Part shown: positions 51,894 through 59,087 of the stretch, in pieces
Layout of the letters: every line of letters starts with the position of its first letter
How positions within the stretch are numbered: position 1 is the stretch's first letter
Source: Bradyrhizobium genosp. L
Lineage (GTDB): Bacteria > Pseudomonadota > Alphaproteobacteria > Rhizobiales > Xanthobacteraceae
NCBI RefSeq assembly: GCF_015624485.1
Contig: NZ_CP061378.1
Span: 6,510,001-6,574,000, forward strand
Direction of reading: 5' to 3'
DNA length: 64,000 nucleotides
Notes under the pieces: model-generated
Database searches by the model: none
What the model was told of the DNA's origin: nothing
The model's input: only the letters and a program-made list of their open reading frames with translations
Made by a program: the position numbers and the translations under genes

Positions 51894-51974
51894 GTAGGGC
51901 GGGCAAAGCGCAAGCGTGCCCACCATCGCGAGCACGGCGTGAATGGTGGGCACGCTTCGCTTTGCCCACCCTAC
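51894..51974. repeat. GTAGGGCGGGCAAAGC inverted repeat
   Basis: Two arms of about 32 bp (GTAGGGCGGGCAAAGCGCAA... and its near complement ending GCTTTGCCCACCCTAC) enclose a 16-bp loop. The arms pair almost perfectly. A degenerate copy lies at 29418-29507. It occupies the space between the TetR gene and opgC. This element is a well-known dispersed repeat in Bradyrhizobium, from memory. Confidence 0.85.
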
Positions 51975-52126
51975 GGCTTCTACGCGACCGGCAAGAACGA
52001 TTTGATGAAAATTCGTCGCGCCCGCGATACGAGCGCCCTCTACACAGCCGTCAATATCCTGTTCTAGTATGATGCCGTGGAGGCTCGCGGACCGGACGAC
52101 GCGGGCTGCAAGGGGGGAGCGAATCG

Positions 52127-53281
52127 ATGGACGTCAAGGCTGTCCTGCCGCCGCGCGGGCGCGACTATCGACTGGATCTGCTGCGCGGGTTCGCCAATTG
52201 GGCTATCTATCTCGATCACATCCCGAACAACGCGGTGAACTGGATCACGCAGAAGAATTTCGGCTTCAGCGACGCTGCCGATCTGTTCGTCTTCATCTCC
52301 GGCTACACGGCGTCCTTTGTCTATGCGCGGATGATGATCGAGCGCGGCACCGTGATCGGCGCCACCCGGCTGATCAAGCGCTCCTGGCAGATCTATGTCG
52401 CGCACGTCATGCTGTTCGTGATCTACATCGCCGAGATCGGCTATCTCGCCCAGCGCTACCACGATCCCAATCTGCAGAACGAGTTCAACGTCGCCGGCTT
52501 CATGCAGAACCCGGCCGAGACGCTCTATCAAGGCCTGATCCTGGCGTTCAAGCCGGTCAACATGGACGTGCTGCCGCTCTACATCGCGCTGATGGTGGTC
52601 TATCCGCTGGTGCTGTGGGCGATGCTCCGCAAGCTCAATCTGACGCTGGCGGCGTCGTTCCTGCTGTACCTCGCCGCGCGGCATTTCGGCTGGAACCTGC
52701 CGGCCTATCCGGACGGCTCATGGTACTTCAATCCGTTCTGCTGGCAGTTCCTGTTCGTGTTCGGCGGCTGGTTCGCGCTCGGCGGCGCATCCGAATCGAT
52801 CTCCTTCATCCGCTCGCGCGCCTTTCTCTGGCTCGGCGGGGCCTACCTCTTGTTCGCGCTGGTGATGACACTGGCCGGGCGCTTCCCCGAGCTCGCCCAT
52901 GCGATGCCGGCCTGGCTCTATGATGCGTTCAATCCGAACGACAAGACCAATCTCGCGCCCTATCGCGTACTGCATTTCGTGGTGCTCGCCTTCTTCGTCA
53001 CGCGCTTTCTGCCGAAGGACTGGCCTGGATACGAACGGCCGATCTTCCAGCCGATCATCAAATGCGGTCAGCAGTCGCTCGAGGTGTTCTGCTCGGGCGT
53101 CTTCCTCGCCGTGGTCGCGCATGTGGTGCTGGTCGAGGTCTCCGGCAGCCTGTGGATGCAGATCGTGGTCAGCGCGGTCGGCATCGTGCTGATGACCGTG
53201 CTGGCCTACTACCGCTCGTGGTCGAAGAAGGTCGACAAGGCGCCGGCGAAGCTCCCGCCGAAACCGGCGCCGGCGGCGTAG
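52127..53281 (+). CDS. opgC: OpgC domain membrane acyltransferase
   Basis: 384 aa with about ten membrane helices. It opens with the OpgC pattern RDYRLDLLRGFANWAIYLDH, followed by AADLFVFISGYTASFVYARM. The C-terminus is a charged Lys/Pro-rich tail. OpgC proteins substitute osmoregulated periplasmic glucans with succinyl or related groups, acting in the inner membrane. GGGGGAG precedes the ATG. It is monocistronic and converges with the RiPP cluster. Confidence 0.93.
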   Translation: MDVKAVLPPRGRDYRLDLLRGFANWAIYLDHIPNNAVNWITQKNFGFSDAADLFVFISGYTASFVYARMMIERGTVIGATRLIKRSWQIYVAHVMLFVIYIAEIGYLAQRYHDPNLQNEFNVAGFMQNPAETLYQGLILAFKPVNMDVLPLYIALMVVYPLVLWAMLRKLNLTLAASFLLYLAARHFGWNLPAYPDGSWYFNPFCWQFLFVFGGWFALGGASESISFIRSRAFLWLGGAYLLFALVMTLAGRFPELAHAMPAWLYDAFNPNDKTNLAPYRVLHFVVLAFFVTRFLPKDWPGYERPIFQPIIKCGQQSLEVFCSGVFLAVVAHVVLVEVSGSLWMQIVVSAVGIVLMTVLAYYRSWSKKVDKAPAKLPPKPAPAA

Positions 53282-53319
53282 ACCACATTTATCCGATCTC
53301 GGTCGGCCGCGACGCGCTT

Positions 53320-53877
53320 TCACTGGCCCCGGGGGGAGACGGCCGCATCCGCGCCGAATTTCTGCGTAGCGTATCGAATGCCGACGTTTTTTAGCCGTGT
53401 TTCGCATTCCGTTAGATCGGACACACCTCGCAACTGTGTTTGCCACTCGCGCAGTGCTTGCCTCATGCAATAGTGCTCTACGCCGACAGCGGTGACCGCG
53501 CTTCGCGAAACGAATTCACCGCTGGCCACGCGGACAAACGAGTGCGCATCGAACGCATAGACGGTCGGTCGAAACCTTTGCACTTGGCGCAGATCGTGGT
53601 GTGCCATGAAAACCACCGCCTGCTTGGCGGCATCGACCTCGACTCCACATTGAGACAGTCGTGCCATTGCATCGCAATCGAGCACGACGCTGATCCGGTC
53701 AATTCGCGGGAAAAGATGAAGAGTCATACCGACCCCGTCGGCTGCATAAAGCAGCTGATCGGCAACCAGGCCAGGCTCGGGCCGATTCGAGCTGACCGAA
53801 TAATCCTCGCTGCGATAGAAGATGCGGGGACTGAACGTCATAGCGAGATTTGGACGATCTGCCCGGTAGACCAACAC
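53320..53877 (-). CDS. Unrecognised protein at the 3' end of the RiPP cluster
   Basis: 185 aa, soluble, with no recognised domain. It begins MLVYRADRPNLAMTFSPRIF and contains TLHLFPRIDRISVVLDCDAM, AVVFMAHHDLRQVQRF and HYCMRQALREWQTQL. The start GTG at 53877 is chosen because GGAG lies about 7 nt upstream, and the preceding oxygenase stop TGA is separated from it by one base (TGACGTG), so the two are translationally coupled. It could be a partner, second tailoring enzyme or immunity factor. Nothing in the sequence decides this. Confidence 0.7.
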   Translation of the reverse strand: MLVYRADRPNLAMTFSPRIFYRSEDYSVSSNRPEPGLVADQLLYAADGVGMTLHLFPRIDRISVVLDCDAMARLSQCGVEVDAAKQAVVFMAHHDLRQVQRFRPTVYAFDAHSFVRVASGEFVSRSAVTAVGVEHYCMRQALREWQTQLRGVSDLTECETRLKNVGIRYATQKFGADAAVSPRGQ

Positions 53878-53878
53878 G

Positions 53879-54703
53879 TCAAGCTCCGCCGGACGAAGGC
53901 AGGGCGAATTCGCCAAGCAGCGTGATCGTCACGTCGCGCTCGATTTTGTCCTCCGTCGTACTGTCGTGAATCACATTCTCCGTTGGCGCAATGTAGGCCT
54001 CTCCAGGACGAACGGTCAGCTTCAACACCGGATAGTCCGGAAATTCCGCCATGAACACGTCGCCGACGTCGATACTGTTTCCAGTGACGCGTGGATCCGC
54101 GACTCCCGCCTCCATGAGGGTGTTCCGCATTTGCAGCAGTGTCAGATTGATGAAGAGGAGGAAACGATCTTCCCTGCCTGCATTCAGGCAAAGCCGATTT
54201 GGCGCGAGATGACGGGACGCGATCGGCTGCCCATAGAAGCTGTCGACATGCAGTCCAATCAACTGCGAGGTACGCGGATCGTAGGTCGAAGTCGGCAACC
54301 CGATCCGCCGCGAGTTTGGCCCGAGAAGACGGGGCGGGGCTCGTGCTCCCACGCTCAAAAGTGTTGCAAACCGGATGATCGCCGGTTCGATCGACGCCGG
54401 GTCGCTGAACAACTCCGTCCTACCGATCGCGGCAACCAGTTCGTCCGGGACACGAACGACCGCGACAGAGCTTCCCTTCATAAATCCAGCGGTATCCCCC
54501 TCGACTCGGCTCAGTTCGCCCGGTTGCAGCGGTGTCCACGGCTTGCGCGGAATTCTCGTGCCATGTTCGTAATCGTCGGCATCCGCCACGACGGTACCGT
54601 CGCTTCGCGCAACCCTTGCCGCGACGGCTTCGCCGGTTACGTCGAAGATCTGCACGCCGGCGACGAGTTGCCGACCATCAAACGACGTTGCGCGCGTGTC
54701 CAT
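53879..54703 (-). CDS. 2-oxoglutarate/Fe(II) oxygenase of the RiPP cluster (YhhC-like)
   Basis: 274 aa from ATG at 54703, with a TTG at 54739 in frame upstream. The iron-ligand set of a 2OG oxygenase is present: H152-x-D154 in GLHVDSFYGQP, distal H246 in AYIAPTENVIHDS, and R256 ten residues later as the co-substrate ligand. It overlaps the radical SAM gene end by 26 nt. The likely role is to hydroxylate residues of the peptide made by the neighbouring maturase. NCBI has a family of cyclophane-peptide oxygenases, YhhC, that this resembles in context (recalled, not searched). Confidence 0.72.
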   Translation of the reverse strand: MDTRATSFDGRQLVAGVQIFDVTGEAVAARVARSDGTVVADADDYEHGTRIPRKPWTPLQPGELSRVEGDTAGFMKGSSVAVVRVPDELVAAIGRTELFSDPASIEPAIIRFATLLSVGARAPPRLLGPNSRRIGLPTSTYDPRTSQLIGLHVDSFYGQPIASRHLAPNRLCLNAGREDRFLLFINLTLLQMRNTLMEAGVADPRVTGNSIDVGDVFMAEFPDYPVLKLTVRPGEAYIAPTENVIHDSTTEDKIERDVTITLLGEFALPSSGGA

Positions 54704-55859
54704 TCCGGGCAAATCCGTTCGAGCCGTCAGCAAGTCCAAGGCCGCCTTCGACCGCGATATGTTTCATGAGAGCCGAAACCACGGCCTGCTTCTGATGCCG
54801 GCAATGCCCGCTCTCGGTGCCGTCGAACCGGCCGGTCTCGAAGAATTTGCTGGAGGGAGCACCTCCGTAGCAGGCGAACCAGTATGGACAACTGGTCCGG
54901 CAGGAATCGACCCCCCTCCTGATCTCCTCATTCACCTGCTTGAAGACCGCGTTGGCCTCCATGGCGTCGAAAGAATCGGACATCACGTTTCCCATGATGA
55001 AATCGGAGTAGCGGGGGGCGGACGCGGATCTGAGCTCCGGACAGAACGTCGAGAAGGCGCCCGAGCGATCCACCGTAATGACATCGTAGGGCGCGTTCGT
55101 GCTGTTTCGCCCGGCATGGATGTTGGAAATGCCTTCGCGATTCCTGATCGCGCGATAGGCGTCGCTGATCTCGCGAATGTTGAACAGGGATTTGCTCTTG
55201 CTGATGCGCTGCAGGAACCGGATGAAGAACCGCTCCATCCGTTCGAACGAATGAAGCGTCGAGTTCAGGTGAACGCCGAGCGTCGTCTCTGCGTTAAACG
55301 CGACATTTACGATATCCTCCCGCTCAAAGAACTCGAAAATTTCGTCGGGATAGTCGAGCGAATGGTCGGAGACGACCGCGATCGCCGAAAATCCAATATC
55401 GGCAGACCGAAGATGCGCGATGCCGGCCATCGTTCGCGCATGCGTCCCTCGTCCCGAACGATCCTTGCGGTGGAAATCGTGCACGAAGGCTGGCCCATCC
55501 AGGCTCACGCCGATCCGGATGTCGCGACGCCGAACGAAATCGGTCCATTTGCGGTTGATCAGCGTCCCGTTGGTCTGGATCGCGAAGCGGAACTCCCTGC
55601 CGAAGGGACGGTTCTCTGCAACCGCGAGCTCGAATGCCTGCTCGTACATTGCAAGAGGGGCGGCCAGCGGCTCACCGGCGTGCCAGAGGAACGTGATCGG
55701 ATCGATCGTTCGCCGGCTCTCGAAGGCCCTGCGGAAGATCGCCGAAAGCACCTCGTTTGACATCCGCTGAGAGCTCGCGCGGTCCGGCAAGTAGCAGTAA
55801 CTGCAATCGATGTTGCAGAATGGCGTTCCCTGAACGACAACGAGCGTACCGCCGAACAT
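54678..55859 (-). CDS. Radical SAM/SPASM peptide maturase (cyclophane-forming type, YhhB-like)
   Basis: 393 aa from ATG at 55859. A TTG at 55898 in frame would add 13. The radical SAM cluster is CX3CX2C in TPFCNIDCSYCYL (C15, C19, C22). The C-terminal SPASM-like part has C273, C320, C324, C330 and C353, with the pattern SCRTSCPYWFACYGGAPSSK seen in cyclophane- and other cross-link-forming maturases. It is co-oriented with a short precursor gene and an oxygenase gene. It probably joins an aromatic ring to a neighbouring side chain in the precursor C-terminus (inference). Confidence 0.85.
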   Translation of the reverse strand: MFGGTLVVVQGTPFCNIDCSYCYLPDRASSQRMSNEVLSAIFRRAFESRRTIDPITFLWHAGEPLAAPLAMYEQAFELAVAENRPFGREFRFAIQTNGTLINRKWTDFVRRRDIRIGVSLDGPAFVHDFHRKDRSGRGTHARTMAGIAHLRSADIGFSAIAVVSDHSLDYPDEIFEFFEREDIVNVAFNAETTLGVHLNSTLHSFERMERFFIRFLQRISKSKSLFNIREISDAYRAIRNREGISNIHAGRNSTNAPYDVITVDRSGAFSTFCPELRSASAPRYSDFIMGNVMSDSFDAMEANAVFKQVNEEIRRGVDSCRTSCPYWFACYGGAPSSKFFETGRFDGTESGHCRHQKQAVVSALMKHIAVEGGLGLADGSNGFARNGHARNVV

Positions 55860-55962
55860 GCGCGTGTGCCCACTTTCGCCGCCGACGGGCGCTGTCAAGC
55901 CGTTACGAACGCCGGTGTTCGGCTGTTACGGAGGAAGCTATCCCGAAGGTGAGGCGCTCGAC

Positions 55963-56157
55963 CTACAGGGCCGGGCCCTTGTGGAATCGCGACCAATCCT
56001 GAAACCACTCATGGATCACCGGGCTGTCGGTGTCGCGCCTGCCGGCCCCGAGAAACTTGGCGTCGCACGACTGCGCAAATTCTGCGTTGACGCCGAGCGC
56101 CTGTTGCGCCGCCGCCAACTGAGATTGCACATCTGCATCGCGTTCCGATTTGGTCAT
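55963..56157 (-). CDS. RiPP precursor peptide, 64 aa
   Basis: A 64-codon gene with AAGGAG 7 nt upstream of its ATG. Residues 1-46 form a charged, helical leader (TKSERDADVQSQLAAAQQAL). The C-terminus, about residues 47-64, is rich in aromatics: HEWFQDWSRFHKGPAL, with W51, F52, W55, F58. Three successive aromatic-x-x triads (W-F-Q, W-S-R, F-H-K) fit the substrate pattern of cyclophane-forming radical SAM enzymes. It lies 103 bp upstream of the maturase ATG. The short size, leader-core layout and genomic position support a precursor role. Confidence 0.8.
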   Translation of the reverse strand: MTKSERDADVQSQLAAAQQALGVNAEFAQSCDAKFLGAGRRDTDSPVIHEWFQDWSRFHKGPAL

Positions 56158-56295
56158 GATCAATCTCCTTCTGAAAGAAGAAAAGCGACCACGACAAAAA
56201 TGCAATGTCAAGTAGCATTCGGCAAGGGTGACTAACTTTGCTTGATCAACAATTTCTGATGCGCTCATTGCGCATGCGAGCGAAGCGCGCTTCGC

Positions 56296-57585
56296 CTATC
56301 TTGCCAGCGGCTTTCCGGCCGTCTCCGGCGCCAGCTTGATCAGCGGCAGGCCGATCAGATAGATCAGCGACAACAGCGAGATCGCCAGCGGGAAGCTTCC
56401 GGTGCGGGCGGCAAGCGCGCCGATCAAGGTCGGGCCGGCGGCGCCGAGCACGCGGCCCATGCTGAAGGCGAAACCGGAGCCCGAGCCGCGCAGCGCACTG
56501 GGAAACATCTCCGGCAGCCAGATCGTGAACAGTCCGAACACGCCGTTGGTGAAAAAGCCGAGCACCGGCAAGAGCACCATGAACAGCGTCAGGCTGTCGA
56601 GCCACGCGATCGCGACCTGATAGCAGACCACGACCGAAACCACGCCGCCGATGAAGAACAGGACCGCGGTGCGTCGCCGGCTGCCGAGCCAGCCGGTGAT
56701 CGACGGCACCAGGAAGCAACCGATCAGCGTGCCGACATTGGTGATCAGGCCGGCCACCGCCCCCATCTCCTGCGCATGTGCTGGTGTCGCGCCCGCGGCG
56801 ACCAGCTTGGTCGCGATCACGGTCGGCGCCCAGAAATTCGAGGACCACAGGCCGAAGATGATGCAGGCCATCAGGAGCGCCGCGGCCCAGGTGGTGCGCG
56901 CCTGGTCGCCGGCAAACAATTCCGTGACCGAAGGCCGCTCACGCGACGCATGGTTCGCGGGCTCGGGAATATTACTGCGCAGATACGCGATTAGCAGCGC
57001 CGGCAGGATGCCGAGCAGGAACATGCCGCGCCAGCCGAGGGTGTTGCCGATCGCAAGCGTGACGGCGGCGGCCAGGAACAGCCCGGTCGGCGTCGCCGTA
57101 TGCAGCCATCCGGCGAGCCGCACCCGCGTATTCTCGGGCACGGACTCCTGCAGCAGCGGGGTGCCCGCGGCCCACTCGCCGCCGATGCCGAAGCCGGCGA
57201 CGAAGCGAAACAGCGCGAACATCACGATCCCGGTCGCAAGCCCGCACAATGCCGTGAACAAGGAGTAGACCAGCACCGTCCAGCACATGATCCTGACGCG
57301 GCCGTAACGATCGGCGGCCCAGCCCCAGACCATCGAGCAGGCCCAGCCCAGCATGAAGATCGAGAATAACAGCCCGCCATAGATACCGATATTGGCCTTG
57401 CTCGGCTCGATCCCGCTCGCCGGCAGCAGCTCGCTCAGCGCGCCGACCAGGATGTAGCCGTACATCGAAGAATCGAAGCCATCGAGCATCCAGCCGAACC
57501 AGGTCGCCCAAAACACTTTTCGCGGCGACGCGGCGTCAGGTACCGCGGCTGGCGGCGCAACGGCATCGACGATGCTCTCGGTCAT
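56296..57585 (-). CDS. MFS transporter
   Basis: 429 aa with about 12 membrane helices in two halves. Conserved MFS elements are WAADRYGRVRIM (motif A, loop 2-3), FRFVAGFGIGGEWAAGTPLL (helix 5) and the second half. It resembles the SP/SHS-type acid and sugar carriers. GAGGAAAC precedes the ATG. It lies upstream of the precursor gene on the same strand (138 bp), so it could be co-transcribed with the RiPP cluster or be unrelated. Substrate unknown. Confidence 0.85.
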   Translation of the reverse strand: MTESIVDAVAPPAAVPDAASPRKVFWATWFGWMLDGFDSSMYGYILVGALSELLPASGIEPSKANIGIYGGLLFSIFMLGWACSMVWGWAADRYGRVRIMCWTVLVYSLFTALCGLATGIVMFALFRFVAGFGIGGEWAAGTPLLQESVPENTRVRLAGWLHTATPTGLFLAAAVTLAIGNTLGWRGMFLLGILPALLIAYLRSNIPEPANHASRERPSVTELFAGDQARTTWAAALLMACIIFGLWSSNFWAPTVIATKLVAAGATPAHAQEMGAVAGLITNVGTLIGCFLVPSITGWLGSRRRTAVLFFIGGVVSVVVCYQVAIAWLDSLTLFMVLLPVLGFFTNGVFGLFTIWLPEMFPSALRGSGSGFAFSMGRVLGAAGPTLIGALAARTGSFPLAISLLSLIYLIGLPLIKLAPETAGKPLAR

Positions 57586-57731
57586 GTTTCCTCACACGTT
57601 TTTTGTGTGGGGACTATGGCGAGGTTTGCTCGGGGGGACATCTCCGGCAAACGGGACGGAGGTATCCGGCACGAGAATGGCGTGCGTCAGCGACGGGATC
57701 GTGCGGACGCCAGGAATGCAATGCGGCGGGA

Positions 57732-57920
57732 TCAGCTCCGCGCGGAGCGCCGGCCGACGTAGAACGCGATCACGACCAGCGGCACGGCAAGCGCGAGCCA
57801 GGAGGCTTGGTCCCAGATCCCGTCGCCGAGCAGGGCCGAGACCAGCCCGAAGGCGATCACGGCCGAGATCACAACCGGCGCCAGGAAGATTTGCGTGACC
57901 GAACGCTTTGTCGCGGACAT
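57732..57920 (-). CDS. Small membrane protein in the iron-uptake set
   Basis: 62 aa with two membrane helices (IFLAPVVISAVIAFGLVSAL and ASWLALAVPLVVIAFYVGRR). The ATG overlaps the PepSY gene stop (TGATG), so it is translationally coupled to it. Similar short proteins follow PepSY genes in other rhizobia as I recall, but no function is known. It is probably an accessory of the PepSY membrane protein. Confidence 0.75.
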   Translation of the reverse strand: MSATKRSVTQIFLAPVVISAVIAFGLVSALLGDGIWDQASWLALAVPLVVIAFYVGRRSARS

Positions 57921-59065
57921 CAGGATCGCTCCGCACCGACGACGAGCGGCGACGCCGCCGCAATTGACGCACGCGCCGGAGCCTTGCGCAGCTTCACCGC
58001 CCAGAGATAGACGCCGCTGCCGAGCACGATGATGGTCGCGAGATCGAGCAGCGCCCAGATGATCTTCAGCTGCAGCCCGCCATAGTCGCCGAAATGCAGC
58101 GGGCGCGAGACGAACAACGCCTGGACGTAGAGCGGCATGTCCCGCGTTTCGCCGAACGAGCCGTCGTCCGCATTGATCAGCACCGGCTTGAGCAGGCGCG
58201 AGGTGAGCGGCTGGTTGCCGCGGAGATAGACGCCGTAGTGATGACCGCCGGCAAATTGCGATCCCGGCATGGCGACGGACTGCACCTTCATGCCCGGCGC
58301 GTGCGCCAGCGCCGTGTCGATCGCGAGTTGAGCCGACGCCAGTTGCGCAGGCACCGCGGCGTTGCGCCAGGGCCCAAGCATCGCGACCAGCTCGGTGCGC
58401 TGCCAATGCTGCGCGATCTGTGTCGAGAGCGTGTTGATGACGCCGGTGACGCCGACGACGAGCGTCCATGCCAGGATCACGATGCCGAGCAGATTATGCA
58501 GGTCGAGCCAGTACAGGCGGCGGCGCGGCCGGATCGCGCCGAAATCCAACCGTCGCATGAACGGCCCGTAGACGACGACGCCGGAGACGATCGCGAGCAG
58601 GAAGCAGAGACCCATGGCGCCGAGAAACAGCATGCCCGGCTGGTCCAAAAACAGATCGGTGTGCAGGTCGAGCAGAAACTTGGTGACCGCGCCGCGGGCG
58701 GCCGCGCCGACGTGAAGGATCCGCCCCGAACGCGCGTCGATGCTGACGATGACGTCGGCTTTCGGCGCAGTGACGGTCGATGCCATGTAGACGTGCCAGA
58801 TCGGATCCTCGTCGTCGGCACCGACGATGGTGATAACCTGCTTTGGTTGCGCCGCGCGGGCGATCTCGAGGATACGGTCGAAACTCAGCAAGGGCGCCGC
58901 GCCTGCGGCCGGATCGGGCTCGATCGTGGCGCCCAACGCGGAATCGATCTCATCGTGGAAGATCAGCGGCAGCCCGGTGATGCATAGCAGCAGCAGGAAC
59001 AGCGTGCAGATCAGGCTGGTCCATTTGTGGACGCCCTTCCAGGCCCGGATCGAATGCGGCGTCAT
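57920..59065 (-). CDS. PepSY-associated membrane protein (iron uptake-linked)
   Basis: 381 aa with four membrane helices (WTSLICTLFLLLLCITGLPL, FLGAMGLCFLLAIVSGVVVY, LHNLLGIVILAWTLVVGVTG, and ALLDLATIIVLGSGVYLWAV) and PepSY domains between them (VIVSIDARSGRILHVGAAA). Conserved histidines are in KGVHKWTSL, LDLHTDLFL and YWLDLHNLLG. These proteins are thought to reduce ferric siderophores using haem at the inner membrane. The gene lies 22 nt after the TonB-dependent receptor. Confidence 0.9.
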   Translation of the reverse strand: MTPHSIRAWKGVHKWTSLICTLFLLLLCITGLPLIFHDEIDSALGATIEPDPAAGAAPLLSFDRILEIARAAQPKQVITIVGADDEDPIWHVYMASTVTAPKADVIVSIDARSGRILHVGAAARGAVTKFLLDLHTDLFLDQPGMLFLGAMGLCFLLAIVSGVVVYGPFMRRLDFGAIRPRRRLYWLDLHNLLGIVILAWTLVVGVTGVINTLSTQIAQHWQRTELVAMLGPWRNAAVPAQLASAQLAIDTALAHAPGMKVQSVAMPGSQFAGGHHYGVYLRGNQPLTSRLLKPVLINADDGSFGETRDMPLYVQALFVSRPLHFGDYGGLQLKIIWALLDLATIIVLGSGVYLWAVKLRKAPARASIAAASPLVVGAERS

Positions 59066-59087
59066 GCGGAGATGTCCTTCCTCGATC

